Source of the DNA: Bacteroidia bacterium
GTDB lineage: Bacteria > Bacteroidota > Bacteroidia > Bacteroidales > JAPLDU01
DNA length: 64,000 nt
Assembly (NCBI GenBank): GCA_026391255.1
Contig: JAPLDU010000085.1
Location: forward strand, 28,891 to 92,890
Reading direction: 5' to 3'
Every line of letters begins with the position of its first letter. Position 1 is the stretch's first letter. The notes beneath the pieces were generated by a model. That model had not been told where the DNA came from and did not search any database. It worked only from the letters and a program-made list of their open reading frames with translations. Made by a program: the position numbers and the translations under genes. Positions 47,537 through 57,196 of this stretch are shown in pieces.

Positions 47537-48031
47537 CTAATTAAGATTGATCTCTTTTAACAAAGATTCAACATATTTCTTCTGTTCCTCGTCGCCGGCA
47601 AGTTCTTTCCTGAGTATTTTTTCAGCAATATCAAGAGAAAGGTTTGCCGCAATATTTTTAATTTCAGTAATCGCTGATGCTTTCTCATTCTCGATATTCT
47701 GGCGGGCAATCCCGATCAGTTTTCCGGCTTCTTCAGTTGCTCTGACTTTTGCTTCAGCTATGATCTGCTCTTTGGCTTCACGGGCTTCCTTTAGCAATTT
47801 ATCACGCTCAATACGTGCTTCCAATAGGATTTTCTCATTATCCGCCTGCAATTTCTTCATTTCTTCACGGGCGTTTTCGGCGGATCCAAGTTCATTTCTG
47901 ATGGATTCTTCCCTTTCTTTCAAAGCATTGAGAATAGGTTTCCACGCGAATTTACCAAGGATAAATACCACGATGGAAAACGACAACAACATCCAGAATA
48001 ATAGTCCTATGCCAGGTGTTACCAGTTCCAT
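47537..48031 (-). CDS. atpF: ATP synthase subunit b
   Basis: 164 residues. An N-terminal membrane helix ('GLLFWMLLSFSIVVFILGKF', ~8-27) is followed by 'AWKPILNALKEREESIRNEL' and a long charged coiled coil to the C-terminus. Peripheral stalk of the ATP synthase. Confidence 0.94.
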   Translation of the reverse strand: MELVTPGIGLLFWMLLSFSIVVFILGKFAWKPILNALKEREESIRNELGSAENAREEMKKLQADNEKILLEARIERDKLLKEAREAKEQIIAEAKVRATEEAGKLIGIARQNIENEKASAITEIKNIAANLSLDIAEKILRKELAGDEEQKKYVESLLKEINLN

Positions 48032-48109
48032 GTAAATTTATTTTTATTTCGATTCAGAGCTAATGGGCTTTTAACTTAAAAATCTCACAATCTGCCCCTG
48101 AACCCGGGT

Positions 48110-48310
48110 TTGTATCTTATTTCTGAAATTTTGACGCGTTTTGCAAAAAATTCCAAAAAACAAATCACAAAAAACAAATAATAAACAATATCAAAATTTC
48201 AAATACGAAACAAACTAATTTGAATTTGTCATTTTGTTGATTGAAATTTATTTGCTATTTGTACTTTGAGATTTGAGATTTCTTGTTTGGTTCTGGCTCA
48301 TCCAGGTTTG
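48110..48310 (-). repeat. AT-rich fold-back repeat, family B copy 4 (reversed), inside the atp operon
   Basis: It occupies nearly all of the 300-bp gap between atpE and atpF. Ends 'TTGACGCGTTTTGCAAAAAA' and 'TTTGGTTCTGGCTCATCCAG' match the other copies. Being within an operon, it may cause partial termination or mark an RNA processing site, lowering downstream expression relative to atpE. Confidence 0.75.
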
Positions 48311-48331
48311 GATTGTGAGATTGAAACATGT

Positions 48332-48586
48332 TCAGATGAACAGAATAAGCAGACAAACAACGATGGCAAAAAAGGCCACTCCTTCAACCAAGGCAGCAGC
48401 AATAATCATATTGGAGCGCACGTCACCAACCGCTTCGGGTTGACGGGCAATCGCATCCATTGCGCTACCGCCGATACGTCCGATACCAATACCGGCGCCA
48501 ATGACGGCAATACCGGCACCAATACCGGCGCCCATTTTAGCAATAGCCGCGCCTGCAAGCGCCTGTAATAATACTAATAATGTCAT
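48332..48586 (-). CDS. atpE: ATP synthase subunit c
   Basis: 84 residues and two membrane helices. The first is glycine-rich ('GAGIGAGIAVIGAGIGIGRI'), the loop has 'ARQPEA', and the second helix carries the ion-binding Glu68 in 'AAALVEGVAFF'. The residue after Glu is Gly rather than Ser/Thr, which argues for H+ rather than Na+ coupling. Forms the c-ring. Confidence 0.95.
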   Translation of the reverse strand: MTLLVLLQALAGAAIAKMGAGIGAGIAVIGAGIGIGRIGGSAMDAIARQPEAVGDVRSNMIIAAALVEGVAFFAIVVCLLILFI

Positions 48587-48616
48587 TTTCGTGAATTTTA
48601 ATGAATATTATATAAT

Positions 48617-49696
48617 TTAATGATGTTCTTCTGTAGCCATACCAAAGTAAAGGGCAGATAATAATGTGAAAACATAAGCCTGAATAAAAGCTACCAATAA
48701 TTCGAGGAAGCACATGAATACTGTAAAAGTAACTGATAATAAGGAAATTCCATATCCTGCAAAGATGTTCATTTTTGCAAAGATGAATATCAGGCTGAAA
48801 AATCCAAGAGCAATGATATGCCCTGCCGAAATATTGGCAAAGAGTCGGACCATCAGTACAAATGGTTTGGTAAACAGACCGATGATCTCAACCACAGGCA
48901 TCAGCGGAACAGGGATTTTCAGCCACCAGGGAACACCGGGGGCATTAACCACATGTGTCCAGTAACTGCGGTTGCCACTGAAAGTAGTGATCAGAAATGT
49001 AATAATGGCCAGTACCAATGTCACGGCAATATTACCGGTAACATTAGCGCCTCCGGGAAATATCGGGATTAATCCCATCAGGTTATTTAACAGAATGAAA
49101 AAGAAAATACTGAGAAGGAAAGGCAAATAGTGCATGTATCTCTTTTTCCCAATCGATGGGAGGGCAATATCATCGCGGACAAAAATAATGACAGGTTCAA
49201 CCAGTGATTGTAAACCTTTTGGAGGAACAAGTTTATTGCGGGTATAGCTGGCGGCCACCGATAAAAATATCCAGACAAGCAATATCAGGCTGATAAAAAT
49301 GGCCATCACATCTTTGGTAATGGACAAATCCAATGGTAAATCGGAACTGCCGTCAGCAAGATGCTCCATGATCTTACCCTGGTTCTTTCCTTCTTTTATG
49401 ATCTCAAAATGATGATATACCTGCAGGCCATGATTAAAATTACCGGAAGAAAAAAGGTGCAAACCGGTGACTTTGCTGTAAAGGATTACCGGCAATGGTA
49501 TGCTGATATTGGTATTGCCAACTGTGGCGATATGCCATTCATGTGAATCGCCGATATGTTCCATAATGAATTTCCCGGGAGCAAAAGTCTCTTCGTTGCG
49601 CCCTGATTGCAGATTTGATTCCTCAGCAGTATATGCCAAACCAGCCGATAAAACAAAAATCAAAACAAGAATATATCTTATATGCCTAATTATCAT
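48617..49696 (-). CDS. atpB: ATP synthase subunit a
   Basis: 359 residues, longer than the E. coli subunit (271) because of a leader 'YILVLIFVLSAGLAYTAEE' and an extra ~100-residue periplasmic domain, as usual in Bacteroidota. The essential Arg of the proton channel is in 'VLMVRLFANISAGH' (~285-298). First gene of the atp cluster. The upstream gap 49697-49947 contains a heptad run (TTACGAA, near 49803-49830) and no clear promoter. Confidence 0.95.
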   Translation of the reverse strand: MIIRHIRYILVLIFVLSAGLAYTAEESNLQSGRNEETFAPGKFIMEHIGDSHEWHIATVGNTNISIPLPVILYSKVTGLHLFSSGNFNHGLQVYHHFEIIKEGKNQGKIMEHLADGSSDLPLDLSITKDVMAIFISLILLVWIFLSVAASYTRNKLVPPKGLQSLVEPVIIFVRDDIALPSIGKKRYMHYLPFLLSIFFFILLNNLMGLIPIFPGGANVTGNIAVTLVLAIITFLITTFSGNRSYWTHVVNAPGVPWWLKIPVPLMPVVEIIGLFTKPFVLMVRLFANISAGHIIALGFFSLIFIFAKMNIFAGYGISLLSVTFTVFMCFLELLVAFIQAYVFTLLSALYFGMATEEHH

Positions 49697-49947
49697 TTAA
49701 TTAATAAATCCCGAACTGGTGTGCAAGATGAACATAAATCTCAATTTTTTAAAATGTCTGAAACTAAATTTTTCAGTCTTGAAAAAAACCCTTTGGGGAA
49801 ATTTACGAATTACGAATTACGATTTACGAATCAGAAAGCAACAAATAAACGAACAACATATTGGTTAGTTTTGTGATTTAAGCACCTAAAGTGGATAACA
49901 TTTAATCAGATCAATAGTTTAATCAAAGCCATCATTTGGCAGGAATT

Positions 49948-50394
49948 CTATTTGACAAGTGACATAAACTCATCCAAAGAGTAGGTATAATCAGGTGAAT
50001 GACCAACCAGATCAAAATTATTCACAACCCTGTGCAATTCAATTTTATTGATGGTATTGGTAACAACATCATATACTTTTATTGTATCATTTACATAAAT
50101 AGTGACCTTATCGGAGGTGTTTGTCCAGGTAAAATTTCCGTTATTGTTAAATGCGCCGGTACCAAGATCAAAAACCATGCTGTAATAACCTTTGCCATCA
50201 CTTCCGAAATCAATAGTTCCGGCATTTGCAGCAGAGCCACTCTCAGTCAGAAGAGGGGTATTATTCTGGTAAATGGTTTTCGTGTATATTCCGAAGGTCC
50301 AAAGCGCCTGTATCCGTTTTTGAAGCAACTGATCCTTGCTGCAACCGGAAGCAATCAGCACACATATTAAACAAAATATCTTTATAATTTTCAT
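49948..50394 (-). CDS. Lipocalin-like lipoprotein
   Basis: 148 residues from MKIIKIFCLICVLIASGCSK (50394), with lipobox 'LIASGC'. The rest is beta-rich ('GTIDFGSDGKGYYSMVFDLG', 'FTWTNTSDKVTIYVNDTIKV'), the pattern of small lipocalin-like (DUF4923/DUF5004-type) lipoproteins of Bacteroidota. Outer membrane, function unknown. Not obviously linked to the atp genes downstream. Confidence 0.7.
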   Translation of the reverse strand: MKIIKIFCLICVLIASGCSKDQLLQKRIQALWTFGIYTKTIYQNNTPLLTESGSAANAGTIDFGSDGKGYYSMVFDLGTGAFNNNGNFTWTNTSDKVTIYVNDTIKVYDVVTNTINKIELHRVVNNFDLVGHSPDYTYSLDEFMSLVK

Positions 50395-50494
50395 ATAACC
50401 AGCCATTTATAATAGATCGTCAAGTCAGGAAAATAAGTTCAAATGTAAAGCAAAAATAATATGTGTGCAAATCAATGTTTAGACTATAGACTGT

Positions 50495-50711
50495 AAGGCG
50501 CTTATTTCTGAATCTTGACGCGTTTTGACAAAAAATTCAAAAAAACAAATCACAAAAAACAAATAATAAACAATATCAAAATTTCAAATACGAAACAAAC
50601 TACTTTGATTTTTCGATATTTGAATTTGTCATTTTGTTGATTGAAATTTATTTGGTATTTGTTTTTTGAGATTTGTGATTTCTTGTTTGGTTCTGGTTCG
50701 TCCAGATTAGG
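50495..50711 (-). repeat. AT-rich fold-back repeat, family B copy 5 (reversed)
   Basis: It lies between the lipoprotein gene and mqnC, with ends 'TTGACGCGTTTTGAC' and 'TTTGGTTCTGGTTCGTCCAG'. It is very close to the copy at 48110-48310. The remainder of the 50407-50802 gap shows no gene. Confidence 0.75.
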
Positions 50712-50802
50712 AAAATGAAAATTATTTATTGTACTTACTGAATATGCCCAGGCTGATTTATCCATCCGAAGAATTAATTTTGCTGCTAAAACGGTTAAAT
50801 AA

Positions 50803-51888
50803 ATGAATATTGATGATTTGCTGAAAAAGACAACTGAGCTGGAATTTCTTACTGAAGAGGAAAGTTTATTCCTTTATGAAGAAGCATCAACGGCCGAGCT
50901 TGTTTTTACAGCAGATGAGCTAAGGAAAAAACATGTGCCACATGGAAAGGTGACCTGGATTATCGACAGGAATGTAAACATTACCAATCTTTGTATTTCA
51001 CAATGTAAATTTTGTAATTTTTGCCGGAAATCAGGCGATGAAGATGTATATGTCACCACCATTGAGGAGTACAGGAGAAAGATCAATGAGTTGTTCATGC
51101 TGGGTGGTGATCAGCTTCTTTTACAGGGAGGACTTCACCCGCAACTTGGTCTTTATTTTTACAGGGATCTGTTCAGTAAACTGAAATCTGAATTTCCCGG
51201 TTTGAAGCTGCATGCACTTGGCCCGCCAGAGATTGTTCATATAGCAAAAATGGAAAGATGCAGCCCGGAAAAGATATTAACGGAACTGGTGGCCGCCGGG
51301 CTTGACAGCCTGCCGGGTGCAGGCGCTGAAATTCTCGACGACCGGGTGCGTAAGATAATTTCACCCGCAAAGTGCTCCACCGATGAATGGATTGATGTGA
51401 TGCGCATTGCCCACAGGATGAACATTCTCACTTCGGCAACCATGATGCTTGGACATATTGAAACCAGGAGGGAAAGGATCAGGCACCTGTTGCGCATCCG
51501 TGACCTGCAGGCGGAAAGACCGGCCGGATCAACCGGATTTATAGCATTTATTCCGTGGCCATTCCAGGACAAAGGAACAGTTTTAAAAGAAAAACTTGGC
51601 GTGACAAATTCTGTCAGTACCGGCGAATATATCAGGACTATTGCCATAAGCAGAATGCTACTGCCGAACATCACCAACATACAGGCTTCATGGCTTACAG
51701 TGGGTAAAGATATTGCCCAGATATGCCTTCATGCCGGGGCTAACGATTTCGGTTCAATTATGATCGAAGAACATGTGGTATCATCAGCCGGCGCTTCATG
51801 GAAGTTTGATGCAGACGGTATTCAGAAAGCCATTTCAGAGGCCGGATTCGTCCCTGTGAGGCGGAATCAGAAATATGAGCATTTGTAA
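50803..51888 (+). CDS. mqnC: Cyclic dehypoxanthinyl futalosine synthase (radical SAM)
   Basis: 361 residues. 'NLCISQCKFCNFCRKSGDED' contains the CxxxCxxC cluster motif (C64, C68, C71). 'LLLQGGLHPQLGLYFYRDLF', 'LHALGPPEIVHIAKME' and 'LPGAGAEILDDRVRK' are typical of MqnC rather than MqnE. It cyclises dehypoxanthine futalosine, so this organism makes menaquinone by the futalosine route. Monocistronic here. Confidence 0.93.
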   Translation: MNIDDLLKKTTELEFLTEEESLFLYEEASTAELVFTADELRKKHVPHGKVTWIIDRNVNITNLCISQCKFCNFCRKSGDEDVYVTTIEEYRRKINELFMLGGDQLLLQGGLHPQLGLYFYRDLFSKLKSEFPGLKLHALGPPEIVHIAKMERCSPEKILTELVAAGLDSLPGAGAEILDDRVRKIISPAKCSTDEWIDVMRIAHRMNILTSATMMLGHIETRRERIRHLLRIRDLQAERPAGSTGFIAFIPWPFQDKGTVLKEKLGVTNSVSTGEYIRTIAISRMLLPNITNIQASWLTVGKDIAQICLHAGANDFGSIMIEEHVVSSAGASWKFDADGIQKAISEAGFVPVRRNQKYEHL

Positions 51889-51892
51889 CTAC

Positions 51893-52215
51893 TCAGGCCT
51901 TTAGGCTGTAGGCTTTTAGGAGTGATGAGTTATGAATTATGAGTTATGAGTTGTTACCTGATGCCTATTGCCCAACCTGGACAAGCCAGAACCTGACAAT
52001 AAATCACAAATCTCAAAATACAAATTACAAATAAATTTCAATCAAAAAAAATGACAAAATCAAAGTAGTATGTTTCGTTATTTGAAATTTTGATATTGTT
52101 AATTATTTGTTTTTTGTGATTTGTTTTTTGGAATTTTTTGCCAAAACTCGTCAAGATTCCAGAAATAAGGTACTAATACGTCTTCTAATAACTTACAGCC
52201 TAATAGCCTGAACAG
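51893..52215 (+). repeat. Nested fold-backs: TAGGCT arms around family B copy 6
   Basis: The outer arms 'ACTCAGGCCTTTAGGCTGTA' (51891-51910) and 'CTTACAGCCTAATAGCCTGA' (~52190-52210) enclose heptads (GAGTTAT) and a complete family B element (51971-52178). The B element seems to have entered the loop of an older fold-back. It occupies the gap between mqnC and the PKD gene. Confidence 0.65.
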
Positions 52216-52279
52216 TTACGAATAATTATATGTGTGAAGAAGTGACAAAGTGACGGGTGACAAAGTCACACGCACAACG

Positions 52280-54664
52280 TCATTTTATGAATGCATGGGT
52301 TAATATGATTCTGTCAGCATTTTCAATCCTGAGAATATAATTACCCTGTGATATATTGCCGGTACTGATGTTCAGCATATGCCTGCCACCCGCATTGGCG
52401 CTGCTTTTCTGATAAACGACCTGGCCTTCCTGGTTAATGATACTAATGTTAATATCAGTAATATAAGGAATATAATAATCAATTACCAGGTTATCCTTAA
52501 CAGGATTCGGATAGATCGTCATCCATGGCTGTTCAATTTCAGATGTACCTACCGTAACGATGATGTTATGACAAATATGGGCAACACATGTGGGATGAGC
52601 AAGATCGGTAATTGTCATGCAGATGCTGTATGTTCCCGACCCGCTGAAAGTATGCATGATCGAGCTGATATCTTCGGCTGTGCTGCCATCTCCGAAATCC
52701 CATACGATATGGAAATTTGCAGGATCAAATGTGGTGGTACAGGTAACATCAAGTAAATCAACGTTTGCATAAAATGATGCGGTAAGATTGCAGGTATTCA
52801 CCGACATTACCTGCTGATCGGTACAACCGGGGTTTGAATTTTCGGTAACAGTAAGAGTTACATAATATACACCCGGTTCAAGGTAAGTATGGTTAGGTGA
52901 ATTAGTTCCTGAAGTGGAAGTACTGTCGCCAAATTCCCATATTAAGCTGTATTGGCTGGTACTAAAGTAAGTGATGGTATGAAAATAATATATTGAGTTC
53001 ATCATTGTGTAATTGAAACTGGCATTAGCAGGGCATATTTCCGCCTGTATGGAATTTTCGGCTGAAGTAACACAATTTGGTATACTGGCATGGGTTATTG
53101 TAAGTACCACGATGTAAGTTCCCGCAGTAGAATAGGTATGATTTGCAGTAGTACCTCCCACCTGGATATACCCGTCACCAAAGTCCCAGTTTATATTATA
53201 CTCAGATGAATTATAAATTGTGTCTGTCAGAAATACAAATCCGAGATTATTGTTATCTGTCCAGGTAAAATTTATACTGGTCAGGGGGCAGGGTCCCCAC
53301 ACCGTTACCAACTGGGAAGTCGAATCTGTGCAATAAGAAAGAGCATTGTCATGTATCACGCAGCAAATAATATGTACACCTGTATCGGCATATAAATGGG
53401 TAATGGTATCTTGTCCCTGCACAATGGTGCCGTCTCCAAAATACCAGGTGATGGTATAAAGGCTTGGGTCAAAATACGTGTTTGTGCCGACATTTACAGA
53501 ATAGTCATTGGAATTAGCGTAAAACGCAGCATTAGCCAGGCATCCGTCAACAAATATATCTGTTGCGAAAGTATCGGTACAACTGGGGTTGCTGGTACTG
53601 GTCACTATCAGGCTGACATGAAAAGTATCTATCGTTGTATATACATGTGTCTGGCTGTATAAATATGATCCGGTATTTGTATTACCGTCACCGAAATTCC
53701 AGTAATAGGTAGTACCGTAACTATACGGAGCGTTGAAATTAACGGTATATCCATTGTTTGTATAGGTAAAATTGGCACTGGCATTGCAATAGGCTATAAC
53801 AATACTCTGGGTATAAACATTATGGCAGGTAGTATCGCTGATCTGTTCTACCGAAAAAGTGACAGTATATGTCCCGGAAGAGGCATATACATGCTGAGGA
53901 TCGTTCTGGTCATTGATGATTGTTCCGTCGCCAAAATTCCAGGACAGCTCATAAAGTGTTGTATCATAATCATGTGTAGAATTAAAATTTATGGTATATC
54001 CTGATGCCTGGATGTAAGTAAAATTAGCATTTGCCATGCAGTTGTTTATGTATACCGTGGCAGTAGCCGTATCCCCGCAGGTAGGATCTGCCAGCTGAAT
54101 AATCATAACAGTTGCAGTATAATTTCCTAAAGCCGCATATGTATGAACAGGATTCAGGGTGCCTGTCAGAACTGGTGTGCCGTCGCCAAAATTCCAGACG
54201 ATTGAATAAAGCGAAGGTAAATAAGTGTTATTACATGTAAAAGTGGCATCCATGCCATAGGTGGCGACGCTGAAAGTAGCGTTGGTCTGGCAGGGACAAA
54301 TAACCGTAAAAGTAAAAACGACAGCTCCTGAAGGAGATGCCGGTAAATTTGGTCCTCCTGATGCAATGGTATCCCCGATGGCATTGATCAGATTATAATG
54401 ATAATCATTATTTGAGGAATTCCCGACGACCCTGATCTGAACAGTTGATCCTTCGGTCAGGGATATTGTATAAGTTGCTGTTGCTCCATAGCAACTGTAC
54501 GATCCTCCAAGAGGAGACCCATTCTGAAATATCTGGATATATGAGTTTGACCATCCATACCCATATGTATCGCTCATATTAAGCGTAAAGTTGCATGTAT
54601 CGGCAAAAGAAACACCGGCAAACAATGCCAGAAACACAATTGAGGTAAATAACTTTTTCATCAT
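52280..54664 (-). CDS. Secreted PKD-repeat protein with T9SS sorting domain
   Basis: 794 residues with a signal peptide (KLFTSIVFLALFAGVSFA). An N-terminal beta domain (~22-125) is followed by seven PKD domains, each with a 'WNFGDG'-type motif (variants WYFGDG, WDFGDG, WEFGDS) and 'HTYxxxGTYxV'. The C-terminus 'WMTIYPNPVKDNLVIDYYIP' to 'ENADRIILTHAFIK' is a type A T9SS sorting domain. Cysteine pairs occur regularly at PKD borders ('C.AN..F'), suggesting disulfides. Likely a surface adhesin or structural protein. Confidence 0.88.
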   Translation of the reverse strand: MMKKLFTSIVFLALFAGVSFADTCNFTLNMSDTYGYGWSNSYIQIFQNGSPLGGSYSCYGATATYTISLTEGSTVQIRVVGNSSNNDYHYNLINAIGDTIASGGPNLPASPSGAVVFTFTVICPCQTNATFSVATYGMDATFTCNNTYLPSLYSIVWNFGDGTPVLTGTLNPVHTYAALGNYTATVMIIQLADPTCGDTATATVYINNCMANANFTYIQASGYTINFNSTHDYDTTLYELSWNFGDGTIINDQNDPQHVYASSGTYTVTFSVEQISDTTCHNVYTQSIVIAYCNASANFTYTNNGYTVNFNAPYSYGTTYYWNFGDGNTNTGSYLYSQTHVYTTIDTFHVSLIVTSTSNPSCTDTFATDIFVDGCLANAAFYANSNDYSVNVGTNTYFDPSLYTITWYFGDGTIVQGQDTITHLYADTGVHIICCVIHDNALSYCTDSTSQLVTVWGPCPLTSINFTWTDNNNLGFVFLTDTIYNSSEYNINWDFGDGYIQVGGTTANHTYSTAGTYIVVLTITHASIPNCVTSAENSIQAEICPANASFNYTMMNSIYYFHTITYFSTSQYSLIWEFGDSTSTSGTNSPNHTYLEPGVYYVTLTVTENSNPGCTDQQVMSVNTCNLTASFYANVDLLDVTCTTTFDPANFHIVWDFGDGSTAEDISSIMHTFSGSGTYSICMTITDLAHPTCVAHICHNIIVTVGTSEIEQPWMTIYPNPVKDNLVIDYYIPYITDINISIINQEGQVVYQKSSANAGGRHMLNISTGNISQGNYILRIENADRIILTHAFIK

Positions 54665-54841
54665 CGTAATTTTTAATATTTCTGAAAATATCCTTTATAT
54701 AAAAAAACAAATATATGAAATTATTAAGAGAATATTAAGAATTTGTTTTGAATTTTTAAAAAATTCAAGTTTTTGATACATTTAATTTTTACCCATCCCT
54801 GACCTCTCCCTGCCAGCCTACTCTTTATACACATCTTTTCA

Positions 54842-55141
54842 GATTATATCTAAATTATTGATTATTACTTTCTTTTGCAACCACCAAAAGAAAGTAATCA
54901 AAGAAAAGTCACCGCTGCAGATGAATTTGCTGAATTCTACAGAAAATTTGTCTTCACGCAGCCCAAGCCGTACCGGAATTTGCATGTTCCTGTAAATATT
55001 AATTCTTCCGCCGGTACTCGTGGGCTGCTTGCCAGTCCCTGCACACACAAATTTTCTTTGAATTCTACGCAAATTAATCTGAGGCGGTTTCCCTGATGCT
55101 CTATGTGAATTGCAATTATTTGGGATAGCTGAAAAAGTCAA
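54842..55141. repeat. Long fold-back element with ~55-nt arms
   Basis: The left arm from 'GCAGATGAATTTGC' (~54914) through 'CAGAAAATTTGT' and 'GCAGCCCAAGCCGTACCGG' pairs with 'CCGGTACTCGTGGGCTGC' (~55012) through 'ACAAATTTTCTTTGAATTC' to 'GCAAATTAATCTG' (~55082). A smaller hairpin, 'CTTTCTTTTG' / 'CAAAAGAAAG', precedes it. Overlapping ORFs on both strands are by-products of the symmetry. Confidence 0.65.
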
Positions 55142-55169
55142 ATCTTATTTTACAAGTCATTGTTATCAA

Positions 55170-55345
55170 ATATGAATGCGAAGCATAAAATATAAAATTC
55201 CTTATCAACGAATTGCTGTTTGAGTGAAGTCGAGGATGGTGTCTGAGCTTGCCGAAGACCGAGACGGAACGAGTTCAATTCGTTAAGTCTTTTTTGCATA
55301 CTTTTTGTGACGACAAGAAAATCATCTGGTAAAATTTATACATTA
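55170..55345 (+). repeat. MITE-like element, family A copy 5, 5'-truncated
   Basis: It begins within the element at 'GAATGCGAAGCATAAAATAT' and runs to 'ATCATCTGGTAAAATTTATA'; the left half, including the long hairpin, is missing. It adjoins the fold-back at 54842-55141, which occupies the place of the missing half. 55346-55544 shows no further feature. Confidence 0.65.
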
Positions 55346-55544
55346 TCTAAATAATTACCTGAAATAATGCCTGAGCTTGCCTGAATAAAGTAAAAAAAAT
55401 GTTATCAGGTACTTAAGACAGCAACTTACCAACATGTTGTCACTAATCTTATTCCGGTGAATCGGATTTAATTTTCAAATTTGCACATTTTCACATTTTC
55501 AAATTAATCTTGATTATTATGCTTTGAAAACCAGCAGGAAATAT

Positions 55545-56648
55545 TTATTTTTCAAATACTGAAATTGTGCTGTGTTCGGCATAAATATTCAGCCGTGAAT
55601 CTGTGGTTGATTTACCGATAGCGCCGAATCTGTATAATTTCTTCAGGTCAGGGTCAATCACTTGTTCCTTCAGTTTTGAAAAATCTTTCGGGCAGTTGAA
55701 TTTTACGTCAATATAGGTTATATCAGCATAAAATGAGGATTTCTTTTCAAAATAAAAATTAAGATTTGTGTATTGGGAACTGACATTGATCATGGAAAAA
55801 GTCTTTGGAATAAAATCAATATCGAGATTTCCGTAATTCATTTTGAAATTCAGTTCATGGTACAGATTGTTTATATTAAGATCGGTAAATGATATTTCGC
55901 CCCGGAAAAAATTAACTTCATTGATGGTATATTTATCTCTTTTAGAATTTATTTTCAGGTCGTTGCAACCTTCAATGGTGATTTTGGAAGACTTGCTGTC
56001 GATATTCAGATAGTCGGTTTGTTTCAGGCTCAGGCTTCCATAGGATACTTCTATCCTGCCGCTGTCAATGGAATTGATAAAACCATTGCCGAATTTCAGG
56101 GTAATGTCTGTTTTACCGCTGAGGTTATTTGCTTTTACATCCCCGTTTAACAGAATAAGTTTCAGATCGGAACTTATATCATTCATGAAAACATCCCCGT
56201 ATTTGTTGTCTATCACAATATTCGTCTTTACCGGCACATAAACCGAATAATTGATATTCACATCGTTGTCGCCAATGGTGAGCGGTTCGGCCAGGCTGAT
56301 GATCTCGCTCAGGATATTTACAAACGAACTGCTGAAGGTGGTTTTGACATTTACATAATTATTATCCACGGTAAAATCAAAATCAATGGAACTCATGATT
56401 TTATTAAGCCTGCCTTCATTGTCGGCCTTTGCAGAGAGGCCTATTTCAATACGGATTGAATCACTTTCCCGTGTAAATACCTGTATTTTTCCATATTTGT
56501 TTGAGATATCGAGTGTAGCGCCCGGTTCTGTTTTGAATACCCGTGTAATTTTTCTGGATTCAGAAAAGGGTTGAGCTACAATTGTTCCATAAGTGATTGA
56601 TAATAATAAAAAAGAAAAAAACCAACGGCTATATTTCGTGCTTTTCAT
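55545..56648 (-). CDS. DUF4097-like secreted beta-helix protein of an ECF sigma module
   Basis: 367 residues from MKSTKYSRWFFSFLLLS (56648), with a signal peptide. 'FKTEPGATLDISNKYGKIQV' followed by repeated short strands ('IDNKYGDVFMNDIS', 'LKINSKRDKYTINEV') is the beta-helical pattern of DUF4097/DUF2807-type proteins. It overlaps the upstream anti-sigma-like gene by 20 bp, so the three genes from 57745 down form an operon. Probably a periplasmic or surface sensor or effector of the sigma pathway; function unproven. Confidence 0.75.
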   Translation of the reverse strand: MKSTKYSRWFFSFLLLSITYGTIVAQPFSESRKITRVFKTEPGATLDISNKYGKIQVFTRESDSIRIEIGLSAKADNEGRLNKIMSSIDFDFTVDNNYVNVKTTFSSSFVNILSEIISLAEPLTIGDNDVNINYSVYVPVKTNIVIDNKYGDVFMNDISSDLKLILLNGDVKANNLSGKTDITLKFGNGFINSIDSGRIEVSYGSLSLKQTDYLNIDSKSSKITIEGCNDLKINSKRDKYTINEVNFFRGEISFTDLNINNLYHELNFKMNYGNLDIDFIPKTFSMINVSSQYTNLNFYFEKKSSFYADITYIDVKFNCPKDFSKLKEQVIDPDLKKLYRFGAIGKSTTDSRLNIYAEHSTISVFEK

Positions 56649-57192
56649 CTTTAGTTGCAGCATTATCAAAATCGTGGAATTTATTCAGAATATCTTCCAG
56701 TACCTGGAGTCTCAGCCTGTAATTCTGAATCAGCGCTTCAATCACTTCCTTGTTTGCAATATTGTCTTTCAGGTCTTTTTTCAACTGACTGTAAACATTA
56801 TCCAGTTCTTTCAGATCGTAATTCAATTCCTTGTTAATTTCAGGATTATTGGATGTATACTTCTGTACTTCCTTGAGCCTGTCGTTGACCATGGTAGAAT
56901 AATACTGTTCGGCTTTCTGAAATTCTTTGATACGGGCGTCGTTCAGACCTGCTGTTTTGGCTGCTTCTTTACCTGAATATTCAGCACGGTGCATATATTC
57001 AGAACTCAGAAAAGCGCTGAAAAAAACAACCACCAGTATGGCTGCTTTCCATATTAGTCCGTTCCAGTTGAGCGATAACAACTTAACCCTTCGCTGGTGC
57101 GAAATGATCTTATTCCACAAGCCCGGAGCAGGTTCATAAATATCAAACTTTTCGCGATTCTCTGTAATAAACTGTTCGATTTTGTCTTTCAT
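56629..57192 (-). CDS. Anti-sigma-factor-like membrane protein
   Basis: 187 residues. The N-terminal ~45 residues (cytoplasmic, 'ENREKFDIYEPAPGLWNKII') are followed by one membrane helix ('WKAAILVVVFFSAFLSSEYM', ~48-67) and a helical periplasmic part of ~115 residues. The topology fits an anti-sigma factor for the ECF sigma encoded 4 bp upstream. The periplasmic domain is coiled-coil-rich, like Spy/CpxP-type sensors. No zinc-binding HxxxCxxC motif is present, so it is a non-ZAS type. Confidence 0.75.
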   Translation of the reverse strand: MKDKIEQFITENREKFDIYEPAPGLWNKIISHQRRVKLLSLNWNGLIWKAAILVVVFFSAFLSSEYMHRAEYSGKEAAKTAGLNDARIKEFQKAEQYYSTMVNDRLKEVQKYTSNNPEINKELNYDLKELDNVYSQLKKDLKDNIANKEVIEALIQNYRLRLQVLEDILNKFHDFDNAATKDEKHEI

Positions 57193-57196
57193 TTTT

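Noticed and set aside
54839-55141. 100- and 73-residue ORFs on opposite strands
   Set aside because: They mirror each other because of the long inverted repeat; no start context or family match.
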